From Halorhabdus sp. BNX81 (GTDB lineage Archaea > Halobacteriota > Halobacteria > Halobacteriales > Haloarculaceae): a stretch of DNA of 64,000 bases. This document shows, piece by piece, positions 36,631-45,584 of the stretch (position 1 is the first letter of the stretch; every line of letters starts with the position of its first letter). Position numbers and translations under genes: made by a program. The stretch is from assembly GCF_029229925.1 (NCBI RefSeq), contig NZ_CP107254.1, positions 806,001 to 870,000 on the forward strand, read 5' to 3'. A model generated the notes under the pieces. The model worked only from the letters and a program-made list of their open reading frames with translations, had not been told where the DNA came from and searched no databases.

Positions 36631-36710
36631 GATTGACAGGCAGGGACTGATTCGGCGGCCGGGAGCCCCGGGAGCACAACCTTCCTTGCCGTCGAGGGCG
36701 GAGCGCCGGT

Positions 36711-37721
36711 ATGCGAGAGTCGAACCGCGAGTGGATACTCGCCCAGCGCCCCGAGGGGCAACCGGACATGGACAGCTTCGAACTGCGGGAGAGCGACGTT
36801 CCCGAACCCAGACACGGCCAACTACTGGTTCGGGTCAGGTATCTCTCCGTCGACCCGTACATGCGCGGGCGGATGCGCGACGCCGAATCCTACGCCGAGC
36901 CCTGGGCCGTCGGGGACCCGATGGAGGGTGCCGTCGTCGGTGAAGTCCTCGAGAGCGAGAGCGACGCCTACGACGAGGGCGATCTCGTGACGGGCAACGG
37001 CACGTGGGCCGACTACACAGTCCTCGATGCCGACAACGTAGCGCCCGTCGACCCATCGATCGCCGATCCGCCGGCTTACCTCGGGGTGCTCGGCATGCCC
37101 GGACGAACGGCCTACTTCGGCCTGCTGGAGGTCGGCGATCCCAAGCCGGGCGAGACGGTCGTAGTGTCGGGAGCGGCGGGCGCGGTCGGGTCCGTCGTCG
37201 GCCAGATCGCGAAGCTGAACGGCTGTCGGGTCGTCGGCTTCGCGGGATCGGACCGGAAAGTCGAATGGCTCACGGAGGACCTCGGGTTCGACGCCGCGAT
37301 CAACTACAAGGACGTCGACGAGTATCGGGCGGCGCTCGACGATGCCGCACCCGACGGCGTCGACGTCTACTTCGACAACGTGGGGGGCCCGATCACCGAC
37401 GCCGTCTTCACGAAGCTGAATCTCGACGCGCGGGTCGCCGTCTGCGGACAGATCGCCCACTACAACGACGAGGGTGTCCCGACCGGTCCCCGGAAACTCC
37501 CGCAGCTCATCGCGCCGCGCGCGACGGTCCAGGGGCTGCTCGTCGGTGACTACGTGACCCGCTTCGAGGAAGCCAGCGAGCAGCTCGGGGCGTGGGTCGC
37601 ATCCGGAGACATTTCTCACCGGGAGACGATCGTTTCGGGGCTCGAGAACGCCCCGGATGCGTTCCTCGGGCTGTTCTCGGGCGACAACATCGGCAAGCAG
37701 GTCGTCGCCGTCTCGGAGTAG
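36711..37721 (+). CDS. zinc-independent NADP-dependent oxidoreductase (MDR family)
   Basis: 336 residues. Leukotriene-B4-dehydrogenase/CurA-like reductase: LVRVRYLSVDPYMRGRM, GRTAYFGLLEVGDPKPGETV, nucleotide-binding VVSGAAGAVGSVVGQIAKL, and VDVYFDNVGGPITDAV. It lacks the zinc ligands of alcohol dehydrogenases. It probably reduces alpha,beta-unsaturated carbonyls. 80 bp downstream of the hydroxyacid dehydrogenase gene on the same strand. Confidence 0.9.
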   Translation: MRESNREWILAQRPEGQPDMDSFELRESDVPEPRHGQLLVRVRYLSVDPYMRGRMRDAESYAEPWAVGDPMEGAVVGEVLESESDAYDEGDLVTGNGTWADYTVLDADNVAPVDPSIADPPAYLGVLGMPGRTAYFGLLEVGDPKPGETVVVSGAAGAVGSVVGQIAKLNGCRVVGFAGSDRKVEWLTEDLGFDAAINYKDVDEYRAALDDAAPDGVDVYFDNVGGPITDAVFTKLNLDARVAVCGQIAHYNDEGVPTGPRKLPQLIAPRATVQGLLVGDYVTRFEEASEQLGAWVASGDISHRETIVSGLENAPDAFLGLFSGDNIGKQVVAVSE

Positions 37722-37763
37722 CGTCGCTTTCCGTCGTCAGGGAGCCACAGGATCGATCCCCCT

Positions 37764-37974
37764 TCAGACGGGGCGATTCGCCAGATAGCCATCGCGAGCT
37801 TCGAGTATCCAGTAGCCCAGCAGGATCGCCAGCCCCAGCTAGACGAGGTAGACGTCGAACGTGATCCCGGCAAGACGGCCGTCGGGTCCGAACGCCCTGG
37901 ATCGCACCGAGCGCCAGCAGGACGGTCGCGACCGTGCCGACGACGAGTTGCACGCGCGTTTCGTGGGGGACCAT
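37764..37974 (-). pseudogene. broken gene for a small two-helix membrane protein
   Basis: The frame opens at 37974 with MVPHETRVQLVVGTVATVLL, a membrane helix. After about residue 26 the coding signal moves to another frame (FGPDGRLAGITFDVYLV), meets TAG, and continues LGLAILLGYWILEARDGYLA to a TGA at 37764. One frameshift plus one TAG, probably from TGG in VYLVWLGLAILLGYW, explain it. Either a recent pseudogene or two sequencing errors. Confidence 0.6.
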
Positions 37975-38014
37975 CGCAGTCGGTCTCCTCGCCCCGCCAA
38001 AACAGTTGGGCCGA

Positions 38015-39052
38015 TCAGACGTAGCCCTTCTCGAGGAGCAATTCGCCGTTGAGGATGCTCGCGCCGGCCGCGCCGCGGAGGGTGTTGTGCGCGAGGGTAT
38101 TGAACTGTACCCCGGTCTCGGTTTCCTGGATCCCGCCGACGCTGATCTGCATCCCGTCCTCGCGGTTGCGATCGAGTCGGGGCTGGGGTCGATCGGGTTC
38201 CTCGAAGACCTTGATCAGGGGATCGGGCGAACTGTGGAGGTCGGCAGAGGGATACGCGGCCATCGCTTCGGCCACTTCCTCGGGGGTCACGTCCTCACGC
38301 AGGTCCGCCCAGACGTTCTCCAGATGGCCATCAAGTGTCGGGATCCGGTTGCACGAAGCAGCGACGTCAGCATCCAACCACTCCACCTCGCTGCCGTCGA
38401 ACTCGCCGAGGAGCTTCCGGGACTCGGTCTCCATCTTCGTTTCCTCGCCGCCGATGTGGGGGATGGCGTTGTCGATGATCTCCATCGAAGTGACGCCCGA
38501 GTAGCCGGCCCCGGAGACAGCCTGCAGCGTCGAAACGTCGACGCGCTCGACGCCGAAGGCTTCATCCAGCGCAGCCAGCGGCGGGACCATCGTGATCGTC
38601 GAGCAGTTGGGGTTCTTCAGGAGTGCGCCGTCCCACCCGCGTTGCTCGCGCTGGACGTCGAGGAGTTCGACGTGATCGGGGTTGACCTCGGGGATCGTGA
38701 GCGGCACGTCCGGGTCCGTCCGGAAGTTCGAGGAGTTCGAGGAGACGACGTAGCCCGCCTCGGCGAAGTCGGGTTCGACGGCCTCGCCCACTGCGGAGGG
38801 CAACGACGAGAACAGCAGATCGATGTCGTCGGGAACGGCCGCGGGCTCGGTCGCCCGGACGGTCATCTCGCCGATGTGATCGGGGATCGGTGTGTCGATG
38901 CGCCATTTGGCAGCCTCGCGATACGACGTGCCGGCACTGTTTTCACTCGCAGTCAGTGCGGCGATCTCGAAGTCCGGATGCGGGTCGAGTAGCTGGACGA
39001 GTCGCTGACCCACAGCCCCTGTCGCACCCAGAATTCCGACGGTTACTGGCAT
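38015..39052 (-). CDS. asd: aspartate-semialdehyde dehydrogenase
   Basis: 345 residues. Converts aspartyl phosphate to the semialdehyde for lysine, threonine and methionine. NADP-binding VGILGATGAVGQRLVQLL at the start; catalytic cysteine in LLKNPNCSTITMVPPLAALD; VSGAGYSGVTSMEIIDNAIP and closing NTLRGAAGASILNGELL. This is the archaeal/fungal type. The ATG at 39052 is the only start consistent with the nucleotide-binding strand. Hom, the next enzyme, is encoded at 7208-8167. Confidence 0.96.
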   Translation of the reverse strand: MPVTVGILGATGAVGQRLVQLLDPHPDFEIAALTASENSAGTSYREAAKWRIDTPIPDHIGEMTVRATEPAAVPDDIDLLFSSLPSAVGEAVEPDFAEAGYVVSSNSSNFRTDPDVPLTIPEVNPDHVELLDVQREQRGWDGALLKNPNCSTITMVPPLAALDEAFGVERVDVSTLQAVSGAGYSGVTSMEIIDNAIPHIGGEETKMETESRKLLGEFDGSEVEWLDADVAASCNRIPTLDGHLENVWADLREDVTPEEVAEAMAAYPSADLHSSPDPLIKVFEEPDRPQPRLDRNREDGMQISVGGIQETETGVQFNTLAHNTLRGAAGASILNGELLLEKGYV

Positions 39053-39177
39053 GACTGGAGGATTGGGCGAGGACGAGTCAAAACTGTTTGGATCGCCGGT
39101 GGGCCGGTTGCCACCGGCCACCACATTCATCGACCCGAACATAAATCTATTTGCACGTTCCCGTGATTGGTCTCCGT

Positions 39178-40362
39178 ATGACTGATCGTCCCCTCCAACG
39201 ATCACGCGTGCTTTCGGCCCGTGCGTCACTCATCGAATACGGTGGTGTGGCACTCTTGCTGGCTGCCGTCGTCGTTGTGGGCACGGTGTTGCGGAGAGTA
39301 CTCAGCCAGCTTATCCATGTCCCCCCGACCAACGATCCCATCATCGGTCCAGGAGGCGCGTTCACCGGACACATTCTCCTGGCGGTCGTCTACACCGTTC
39401 TCGTCATGCTCGTGGTCGGTGTCAGCTACGTGCTGATCCGTGACTGGACTGATCGGCCCGACCGGATCGCCGGCTCCGATCTGCTCACGATCGCCGGGAC
39501 GATCGGCGCGGCCGCGTTCGTCATCGCGTACCTCGCGATCGAGTTGATACAGCAGTCGGTCACGCCGATCGCCGTCGATCTTGCCGGCCCCGCTACAATG
39601 GGCGGCCTCGCGGTCGGATATATACAGTATCGCGACGTGACCGTCCAAAGGGCGCTTCCGAGCTCTGACGCACTGCCGACTGTTCTGGGCGTCGCCGTTA
39701 TCGCCGTCATCGCCGGGGGTGGCGTCCTGTTCGGTGTGGGGACTGGCCGAGACATGGGGTTCGCGTGGTTTTTCGAGCCACGGATCGGCCCGATCGAGAT
39801 ACTTCGAAGCGTCGTCGTCACCGGTGTGCTCGGCGGTGTAGGGTACGCACTCCTCTATAACGCTGCGATCCAGGGGCGATTGGCTGGGGTAACGGGACCT
39901 GCTCAGGCTGTGGCGGCGGTGACAGTACTCTTGCCCGTCCGCGCCTGGGCCAGGGCCAAAATCTCCTCGCTCACTGTCCCGGGACAGCGGGCGATGTCGT
40001 CGGTGCCGCTCGCTCAATCGCTCGGCAGAGCGATCGCAGCGGTGGTCGTCGGTGTCATGGCCGCGTGGCTGTTCGCACGCGGTGTGGGGATCGTCCAGTC
40101 GCGGGTGGAGAGGGTGACTCCGTTGCAGTCGGGAATCGCCGCTGTCGCAGTGGTCTCGATCGCGGCTGTACTCACAACTCTCGTTCGGGGCTATCCGGCT
40201 GTCGGCGCTTTACCGATAGTCACCCTCGCGGCTGTCCCCGCTGCCGCGGCGATCGGCTACGAACGAACGCGATCCGCGTGGACGCCCACACTCGTGTTCG
40301 GTGTGTATCTTCTTCTCGTCGATTCACGGCTTGGTCAGTACATTGTCACCGCAATTCTCTGA
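39178..40362 (+). CDS. uncharacterised multi-pass membrane protein
   Basis: 394 residues with about ten predicted membrane helices, starting MTDRPLQRSRVLSARASLIE. Segments include GVALLLAAVVVVGTVL, HILLAVVYTVLVMLVVGVSY, LTIAGTIGAAAFVIAYLA, LGVAVIAVIAGGGVLFGVG and others to the end. No transporter signature recognised. Downstream and same strand as nothing related. Function unknown. Confidence 0.78.
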   Translation: MTDRPLQRSRVLSARASLIEYGGVALLLAAVVVVGTVLRRVLSQLIHVPPTNDPIIGPGGAFTGHILLAVVYTVLVMLVVGVSYVLIRDWTDRPDRIAGSDLLTIAGTIGAAAFVIAYLAIELIQQSVTPIAVDLAGPATMGGLAVGYIQYRDVTVQRALPSSDALPTVLGVAVIAVIAGGGVLFGVGTGRDMGFAWFFEPRIGPIEILRSVVVTGVLGGVGYALLYNAAIQGRLAGVTGPAQAVAAVTVLLPVRAWARAKISSLTVPGQRAMSSVPLAQSLGRAIAAVVVGVMAAWLFARGVGIVQSRVERVTPLQSGIAAVAVVSIAAVLTTLVRGYPAVGALPIVTLAAVPAAAAIGYERTRSAWTPTLVFGVYLLLVDSRLGQYIVTAIL

Positions 40363-40641
40363 CTAGCTTTTCTGGAACGTGATGAGTCGTGGCGAGGTCA
40401 GCGACCCGCCGCTGAAGTAGCCGGTCAGTAGTTGTCACACCTTTGTACGCCCTCACCACCCTGACAGGCGTGGGCTTGTGCGCGGTACCACTGTGGCTGC
40501 GTCGCGACCCATCGAACGCAACGGTCGTACGTACAGACGGGTCCCCCGACGCTTTACTGGTCTTTCAAATGCTAGCCTGGTCAACTGGTGGCCGTCGGCA
40601 CGATCGCAACCAATTTTTACCACCGCGTCGATACCCTGGGC

Positions 40642-41157
40642 ATGGATCGCAATCGGTTGCGAACAGTTCTCGGCGCGGCAGCCGTCCTGGGGTTCGCGAT
40701 GCTTCTGGGGCTGTTAGCACTCCCCGGGTCCCCGTTTCTCGATGTGAACGCCACTCCGTCACCTGGTCCATACCCACCGGAGCAAGCAGCCAATGGCACG
40801 CCACCAACAGCGGTCTACGAGGCAAGTACCGATGTGCTGAATACGACCGTATATCCCCATCCGTCCGTGTCCCCAAAGTACATCTTCGCCGTCGAAGATC
40901 CAGTCCCCTATAGCGGTGAGGTCGAATTCGGGCTGCTTGCCGTCGGCAATGGCACTGTCGACTGGGTGCACAATGTGAGCTTGACAGTCGGCGAAGCGCT
41001 CCAATCTGCGGAGTCGGATGACCTGGACGCCGGTGTGGGTCTCCCCGGCGACACGTTCGACAGCGCACCACCAAACGCGACGCTGTACGTCATTGAGAGA
41101 ACCGGCACCGAACCGTGGGAAGTCGTCCCAAATGGGACGATTCGAAGTCTCCCCTAA
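40642..41157 (+). CDS. secreted or membrane-anchored haloarchaeal protein
   Basis: 171 residues starting MDRNRLRTVLGAAAVLGFAM, with one N-terminal membrane helix (about 9-27) serving as signal or anchor, then a Pro/Asn/Thr-rich external domain with several N-x-S/T glycosylation sequons (NATPS, NGTPP, NTTV, NGTV, NVSL, NATL, NGTI). The cell-surface location is inferred from this pattern. Function unknown. A TATA-like AATTTTTACC about 28 bp upstream supports the ATG at 40642. Confidence 0.72.
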   Translation: MDRNRLRTVLGAAAVLGFAMLLGLLALPGSPFLDVNATPSPGPYPPEQAANGTPPTAVYEASTDVLNTTVYPHPSVSPKYIFAVEDPVPYSGEVEFGLLAVGNGTVDWVHNVSLTVGEALQSAESDDLDAGVGLPGDTFDSAPPNATLYVIERTGTEPWEVVPNGTIRSLP

Positions 41158-41354
41158 CCCCGGGGTCGTCGACCGGCCGCCATCCGCGCCCCTGTATTGC
41201 TGACTGGATCACACGATCATCCGCTGTCTCTTCCTCGGAAGTAAAGTCGAACTCCCACGACGGGACGGATCCACAACAGTGATGAATCTGTCCAAGATTC
41301 TCGAATAGGCCACAAGTCCTGCTGGGCGAGCGGCAGTATCGTCCGAGAAGATGA

Positions 41355-41546
41355 TCAGGCTTCGACGGCCGAACCCTGCTTGTGGGTGACGTAGCCGGCG
41401 ATCCGGTTGCGCACGCCCTTCGATTCGATGTTGGTGAGCTCCTCGACGAGGTCCTTGTTGTGCTCGAAGTCCGCCGAGAACGCCCGCGGATACCGCTCCA
41501 GCAGGATCGTCCCGGTCTTTTTGACGTAGGCGGGTTTGATAGCCAT
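41355..41546 (-). CDS. rps17e: 30S ribosomal protein S17e
   Basis: 63 residues, full-length archaeal S17e: AIKPAYVKKTGTILLERYPR, FEHNKDLVEELTNIESKGVR, NRIAGYVTHK. It lies 24 bp downstream of the DUF447 gene and is likely transcribed with the cofD operon. Confidence 0.97.
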   Translation of the reverse strand: MAIKPAYVKKTGTILLERYPRAFSADFEHNKDLVEELTNIESKGVRNRIAGYVTHKQGSAVEA

Positions 41547-41570
41547 GTACGCTTCTTACCGACTCGGGGC

Positions 41571-42167
41571 CTAAAAGGATTCGAATCGCCGGTCTCCTTC
41601 GGGGAGATCGACGGCCCCCTCCAGGCGCTGCCAGGCCACCTGTTCGCGCTCGCCGCCACATCGTTCGATGACGTCCGAAAAGTACGCTAGCCGCGCCGCG
41701 AGGCGGTCGTCGTCGTAGGCCGGAACGCCGAGTCTGGAGGCCGCGACCGTCGCCTCGATCACGGCGGCGTATCCCCGATTCGTCGTCGGGACTGTCTCGC
41801 GTTCGATCGCCGATTCGATCGGGTCGAGCCTCCATTTTACCCATTCGGTGCCGTCTTCCGTGCCGGTGTCGATCTCCTCGGTCGTCACCCGCGCCCAGGC
41901 GTCGGCCGTCGGGAGGACCGGCTCATCGATTTCCCGGACAGTCAGCGCCGCTTCGACGAAATCCACCGGATCGCGAGTGAACTGCACGTATCCCTCCCCC
42001 TCACGCTCGAAATTTTGACGCGTTCGTGTCTGCCCCCACGTCGTGGCGGTGACTGGATCGCCGGCTGAAAGCCCCAGCGCGGCGACATTATACGTCCCGT
42101 CGGGCCCCCGCGTCGTCACGACTGACTCGGTGATCCCACGCAATTCGACGGGCCACCCGTCGCTCAC
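41571..42167 (-). CDS. DUF447 family protein
   Basis: 198 residues from a GTG at 42167 that overlaps the stop of the upstream gene (GTGA type). Flavin-reductase-like split-barrel fold with LRGITESVVTTRGPDGTYNVA, GDPVTATTWGQTRTRQNFER and CPVDFV-like TRDPVDFVEAALTV, matching DUF447 (PF04289). Function unknown. The operon context with cofD and a CitG-like gene suggests cofactor metabolism (inference). Confidence 0.85.
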   Translation of the reverse strand: MSDGWPVELRGITESVVTTRGPDGTYNVAALGLSAGDPVTATTWGQTRTRQNFEREGEGYVQFTRDPVDFVEAALTVREIDEPVLPTADAWARVTTEEIDTGTEDGTEWVKWRLDPIESAIERETVPTTNRGYAAVIEATVAASRLGVPAYDDDRLAARLAYFSDVIERCGGEREQVAWQRLEGAVDLPEGDRRFESF

Positions 42168-43006
42168 ACGTCGGCCCCCCGTTCGAGCGCGACGAACAGC
42201 CCGCCGGCCAGGATGTCGGCCGTGGTTCCGGGGTTGATCCCCTCGGCGACGAGTTCGTCGGCGAGCGTTTCGGGATCGACACGTCCGTCCCGGGCGGCTT
42301 CAGCCCGCTCCCGGATGTCGTTGGCCGTCTCTTGTCCGTGGTTGATCGCCACGAAGGTGTCCGGGTCGGCTGCGAGCAGGTCGAGAAACACGTCGGCGGC
42401 ACGAACGAGGAGCGGTCCGTCGCGGGCTGGCAGGCGATCCGCGGCGTCGAAGGTCCGCTCGAACCCGGTCGTCCACTCGCGGGCAACCCCGTCGTGATCG
42501 GCTGATCGAGCAAGCACGTCAAACAGTGACAGGTTTCGGTCCCGAATCTCGGGAACGGCATCGCTCCCACGACGAACGTCCAGGGCATCCATGTCCTCGG
42601 GTGGGTCGGCAACCGCGACATCGACGTGCTCGAACGCCCGGTAGAAGCCGGCGGCGTCCTCGACGCCGGTCCCCTCGGCGACGGCTGTGGCCCGTTCCGG
42701 AGTCAGATCCCCAAGCACGGCAGCCCGGACCAGGGGGGCGAGCAACAACAACCCGCCGAACTGGGTGTTCCCGCCGGACTGGTTGCTCATGCCGGAGACG
42801 GCATGCTCGAAGGCCACCCCGATCGGCGGCCCGTCAGGGTCGGCGAGGTCTCCAAGCCCCTCGCTCGCGCCCACGGCACCCGCGAGAAAGTGCTCGAACC
42901 GGAGCGTATCGTGATCGCGGTGTCGATCGACGTTGCCCGGTGTGGGCGTCGTCGCCACTTCGAGCAGGAGCGCGAGTTCGGCCTGTTGGGCGACGGGACG
43001 GGTCAT
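42164..43006 (-). CDS. triphosphoribosyl-dephospho-CoA synthase-like protein (CitG/MdcB family)
   Basis: 280 residues. Family pattern: LALLLEVATTPTPGNVDRHRD, FEHFLAG, GGNTQFGGLLLLAPL and VAINHGQETANDI. In bacteria such enzymes make the prosthetic-group precursor of citrate or malonate lyase, but no such lyase is encoded nearby and haloarchaea are not known to need one, so the substrate here is probably different. It overlaps its neighbours by 4 bases on both sides. Confidence 0.87.
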   Translation of the reverse strand: MTRPVAQQAELALLLEVATTPTPGNVDRHRDHDTLRFEHFLAGAVGASEGLGDLADPDGPPIGVAFEHAVSGMSNQSGGNTQFGGLLLLAPLVRAAVLGDLTPERATAVAEGTGVEDAAGFYRAFEHVDVAVADPPEDMDALDVRRGSDAVPEIRDRNLSLFDVLARSADHDGVAREWTTGFERTFDAADRLPARDGPLLVRAADVFLDLLAADPDTFVAINHGQETANDIRERAEAARDGRVDPETLADELVAEGINPGTTADILAGGLFVALERGADV

Positions 43007-43788
43007 TGTGTGGCTTCCCCTGTCGCTGTCTCGTCCGCTTCGAACCACGCCTCGGTCGCCTCTCGGACCCGCGTGAGCACTGCGGGACGATCGCTCGGTC
43101 GCCCGACGCTGACGGCGTCCGCGCCGTAGGCCAGGTACTCGCGGACCGTCTCCCGGTCGCGGACGCCGTTGTTGGCGATGACGAAGCAATCGGTCGACGC
43201 GGCGATCTCCGCGACCACGCCTTCGCTGTCCATGGCGTCGACGTGGATCATGTCCGCCCCCGCCGTTTCGACCTGCCGGGCGATCGCCGGGAGGTCCAGG
43301 CCGTCCACTTCCGTTCGGACTTTGACGCTCACGTTCGGGCCTGCCTGGGCCGCGGCCTCGACCTGTTCGGCGAGCCGGTCCGGATCGGACAGCAACGCCT
43401 GCCCGGCCCCCGTCTCGCACATCTCGGCCTGTCGGCAGTGTGCGTTGATTTCACAGATCGCACCTCGGTCGGCACAGATCTCGGCGATCCGTTCGAGTGG
43501 GGCGAGCGAACTGCTCCGGACGTTCACCCCGGCGACGAGCGGGGCATCCGCCAGCATGTCCAACTGCTGATCGGCGAACGCGAATGGATCTGCGGGCAGG
43601 AACTCCTCGCGGTCGCGCGTTTGGACCATCTCCCGGGCAGCCTCACGGGTCGGCTCGTCGACTGCCAGGCCGCCGAGAAACGCCGCGCCGACGTGCGGGA
43701 TAGCTGCTTTTGCCCATGCGGCGTCGGACGCCCCGCTCAGGCTGGCGGCGGCCACTCGCGGCTCGAAGGCGAGCCGATCACGCGTCAC
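43003..43788 (-). CDS. tRNA-dihydrouridine-synthase-like flavoprotein
   Basis: 261 residues from a GTG at 43788. FMN-binding TIM-barrel cues: [20 protein letters not shown] start, [69 protein letters not shown] and [12 protein letters not shown]. It resembles archaeal Dus/dihydroorotate-dehydrogenase-like proteins. Because it sits within the cofD operon, a cofactor role is as likely as tRNA modification. GTGA overlap with cofD. Confidence 0.82.
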   Translation of the reverse strand: MTRDRLAFEPRVAAASLSGASDAAWAKAAIPHVGAAFLGGLAVDEPTREAAREMVQTRDREEFLPADPFAFADQQLDMLADAPLVAGVNVRSSSLAPLERIAEICADRGAICEINAHCRQAEMCETGAGQALLSDPDRLAEQVEAAAQAGPNVSVKVRTEVDGLDLPAIARQVETAGADMIHVDAMDSEGVVAEIAASTDCFVIANNGVRDRETVREYLAYGADAVSVGRPSDRPAVLTRVREATEAWFEADETATGEATQ

Positions 43789-44777
43789 GTCACCACCTCC
43801 AGTGCCGTCTTGACGGCCCGGGCGACTCGGGCGGCGTCTTCCCGGGTATCGAGGGTCGTGTCCGTCCGGACTGTCGGTCGATCGAGGTCGGTTCCGTCCG
43901 CGTCGTCGAGAACAAATGCGTCGACGAATGGGTAAGCCGCCGCGACACCAGCCGTCGAGGGCTCGTACCCCGCCGCATCCATGAGTTTCGCCGCGGGGCC
44001 GGAGAAGACCTGGTCCTCGACGAACGGGGAGACGGCGACCACTGGCGTTTCCCGGAGGGCAGCCGCGATCCCGTCGATGGCCGTCATCGCCCCGATACTC
44101 GTGATCGGGTTCGACGGGCCGATAACCACCGGGTCGGAAAGCGCGTCGGAGACTGCATCAGTCGCCGTTGCCGACTCGGCACCGCGAAATTCGACTGAAT
44201 CGACCGCGGGGGTCCCATCGTGGGCCACCCAGAACTCCTGGAAGTGCATCGGTCCGTCTGGCGTGTGGACGATCGAGGCGACGGGATCGTCGCTCATCGG
44301 CAGGATCTCACGGTCGGCCCCGAGTGCGTCGCCAAGGATCCGTGTCGCCTCCGTGAGGGTATACCCCTCGTCGAGGAGACTCGTCCGCATCGTGTGGATC
44401 GCCCGATCGCGGTCGCCGATGTGCATGAACTCGCCGACGGCCGAAAACCGCCGCCACCGGGCGAGTTCCCGGCCGGCAGTCTGGCGGTCGTCGGCGAGAT
44501 ATCGCGGCCCGCCGTCGAGACCAGCCTCCGCGGTCAACGTCCGGACATATTCGTGAGTCTCGGCCGTGTCCTCGGCGATGCCCCACCAGGTAGCCGTATC
44601 GAGTATTTCGCCCGCTTGAAAGAGACACGTGTCGACATCGGGACAGACCAGCAACCCGCCGAGTTCGATGTCGTCGCCGGTGTTGGCGACGACGGTCGTC
44701 TCCGCGGGCGGAAAGATGTCGTCAGTGCCGGCGAGGAGTTTCGGTGTCCCCGTCCCGCCGGCCAGGAATGTACCCAT
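43785..44777 (-). CDS. cofD: 2-phospho-L-lactate transferase (coenzyme F420 synthesis)
   Basis: 330 residues starting [20 protein letters not shown]. Joins a phospholactyl or phosphoenolpyruvyl-guanosyl donor to the deazaflavin FO. Seen: [27 protein letters not shown] (with the D-L/V-CPD motif), [22 protein letters not shown]. The frame is open for 90 codons upstream but family homology starts at 44777. It is the first gene of the operon cofD-Dus-CitG-DUF447-rps17e, all overlapping or nearly so. Confidence 0.95.
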   Translation of the reverse strand: MGTFLAGGTGTPKLLAGTDDIFPPAETTVVANTGDDIELGGLLVCPDVDTCLFQAGEILDTATWWGIAEDTAETHEYVRTLTAEAGLDGGPRYLADDRQTAGRELARWRRFSAVGEFMHIGDRDRAIHTMRTSLLDEGYTLTEATRILGDALGADREILPMSDDPVASIVHTPDGPMHFQEFWVAHDGTPAVDSVEFRGAESATATDAVSDALSDPVVIGPSNPITSIGAMTAIDGIAAALRETPVVAVSPFVEDQVFSGPAAKLMDAAGYEPSTAGVAAAYPFVDAFVLDDADGTDLDRPTVRTDTTLDTREDAARVARAVKTALEVVT

Positions 44778-44882
44778 ATCGGCTGTTGCGGCCAGCGTCC
44801 TCATAAGCGTGTCTTCGGCAGCCGGACTCGTCAGTACAGTTCCACTTTCAATCCTGAGAATTGGGGACATAGACTCAAGGGT

Positions 44883-45431
44883 ATGGACGGCGGCTGGACA
44901 GACATGGACGATGCGTATCGGTTCGCGCCGGCTGCCCCCGAAGAGGAGTACGTCTATGGGGCGGCTGCGCCGGGCTGGCATTCGGCTGTCGACCACGAGA
45001 CGGCGGTCTCGGCCTGGCTCGAGTTCATGCGTGACCGGGGAATCCAACGGGTCTGCTGTCTGTTACCGGGGGGTGGTTCTGACGGGTGTCGGTACAACCT
45101 GGATCGCTACGTCGCGGTGTTCGGTGCGGACAATGTCATTCACGCGCCGCTACTGGATCGACGGCTGGGGGACACTACCGTGCTGGAGGGCACCATCTTA
45201 CCGTTCCTCGAGGCATCCGTTCGGCGGGAAGCGCCAGTTGTCGTCCAGGGACTCTCGGGACTGGGTCGCACCGGACAGGTACTGGCTGCCTGGCTGGTCT
45301 ATGGCCGCGGGTACGGGGCCGAACCGGCTGTCGAAACCGTCGAGGAGATGGGTCGGTTTCCCGAGGAGCCTATCGAAGACGGCCCGACGACCGAGGAGGA
45401 ACTCCTCGATCACCTGGCGACTGTCGGCTGA
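44883..45431 (+). CDS. inactive dual-specificity-phosphatase-like protein
   Basis: 182 residues. Tyrosine-phosphatase fold with general layout [31 protein letters not shown] and the P-loop region. The P loop reads [18 protein letters not shown]: the catalytic HC pair of HCxxGxxRTG is Gln122-Gly123, while Gly126, Arg129, Thr130 and Gly131 are kept. Without the nucleophilic cysteine it cannot work by the usual mechanism, so it is probably a pseudophosphatase that binds phosphorylated ligands. It is divergent from cofD. Confidence 0.8.
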   Translation: MDGGWTDMDDAYRFAPAAPEEEYVYGAAAPGWHSAVDHETAVSAWLEFMRDRGIQRVCCLLPGGGSDGCRYNLDRYVAVFGADNVIHAPLLDRRLGDTTVLEGTILPFLEASVRREAPVVVQGLSGLGRTGQVLAAWLVYGRGYGAEPAVETVEEMGRFPEEPIEDGPTTEEELLDHLATVG

Positions 45432-45584
45432 ACTGGGTTGCCGTCGCGTCCGCGGCGTTGACTGTGTCGCAATCGCCGAGTGCACTGCTTGATTCTTTAT
45501 TTCTCGCTGCGTTGAGCCGGCCGTTCGACGCTGTCGACGACAGAGCCACCCACTGTTTTGAGGGAACCCGTCGTACGGGAGATC

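Noticed and set aside
44220..44882. Upstream extension of the phosphatase-like frame
   Set aside because: Overlaps cofD in antisense; fold and start context begin at 44883.
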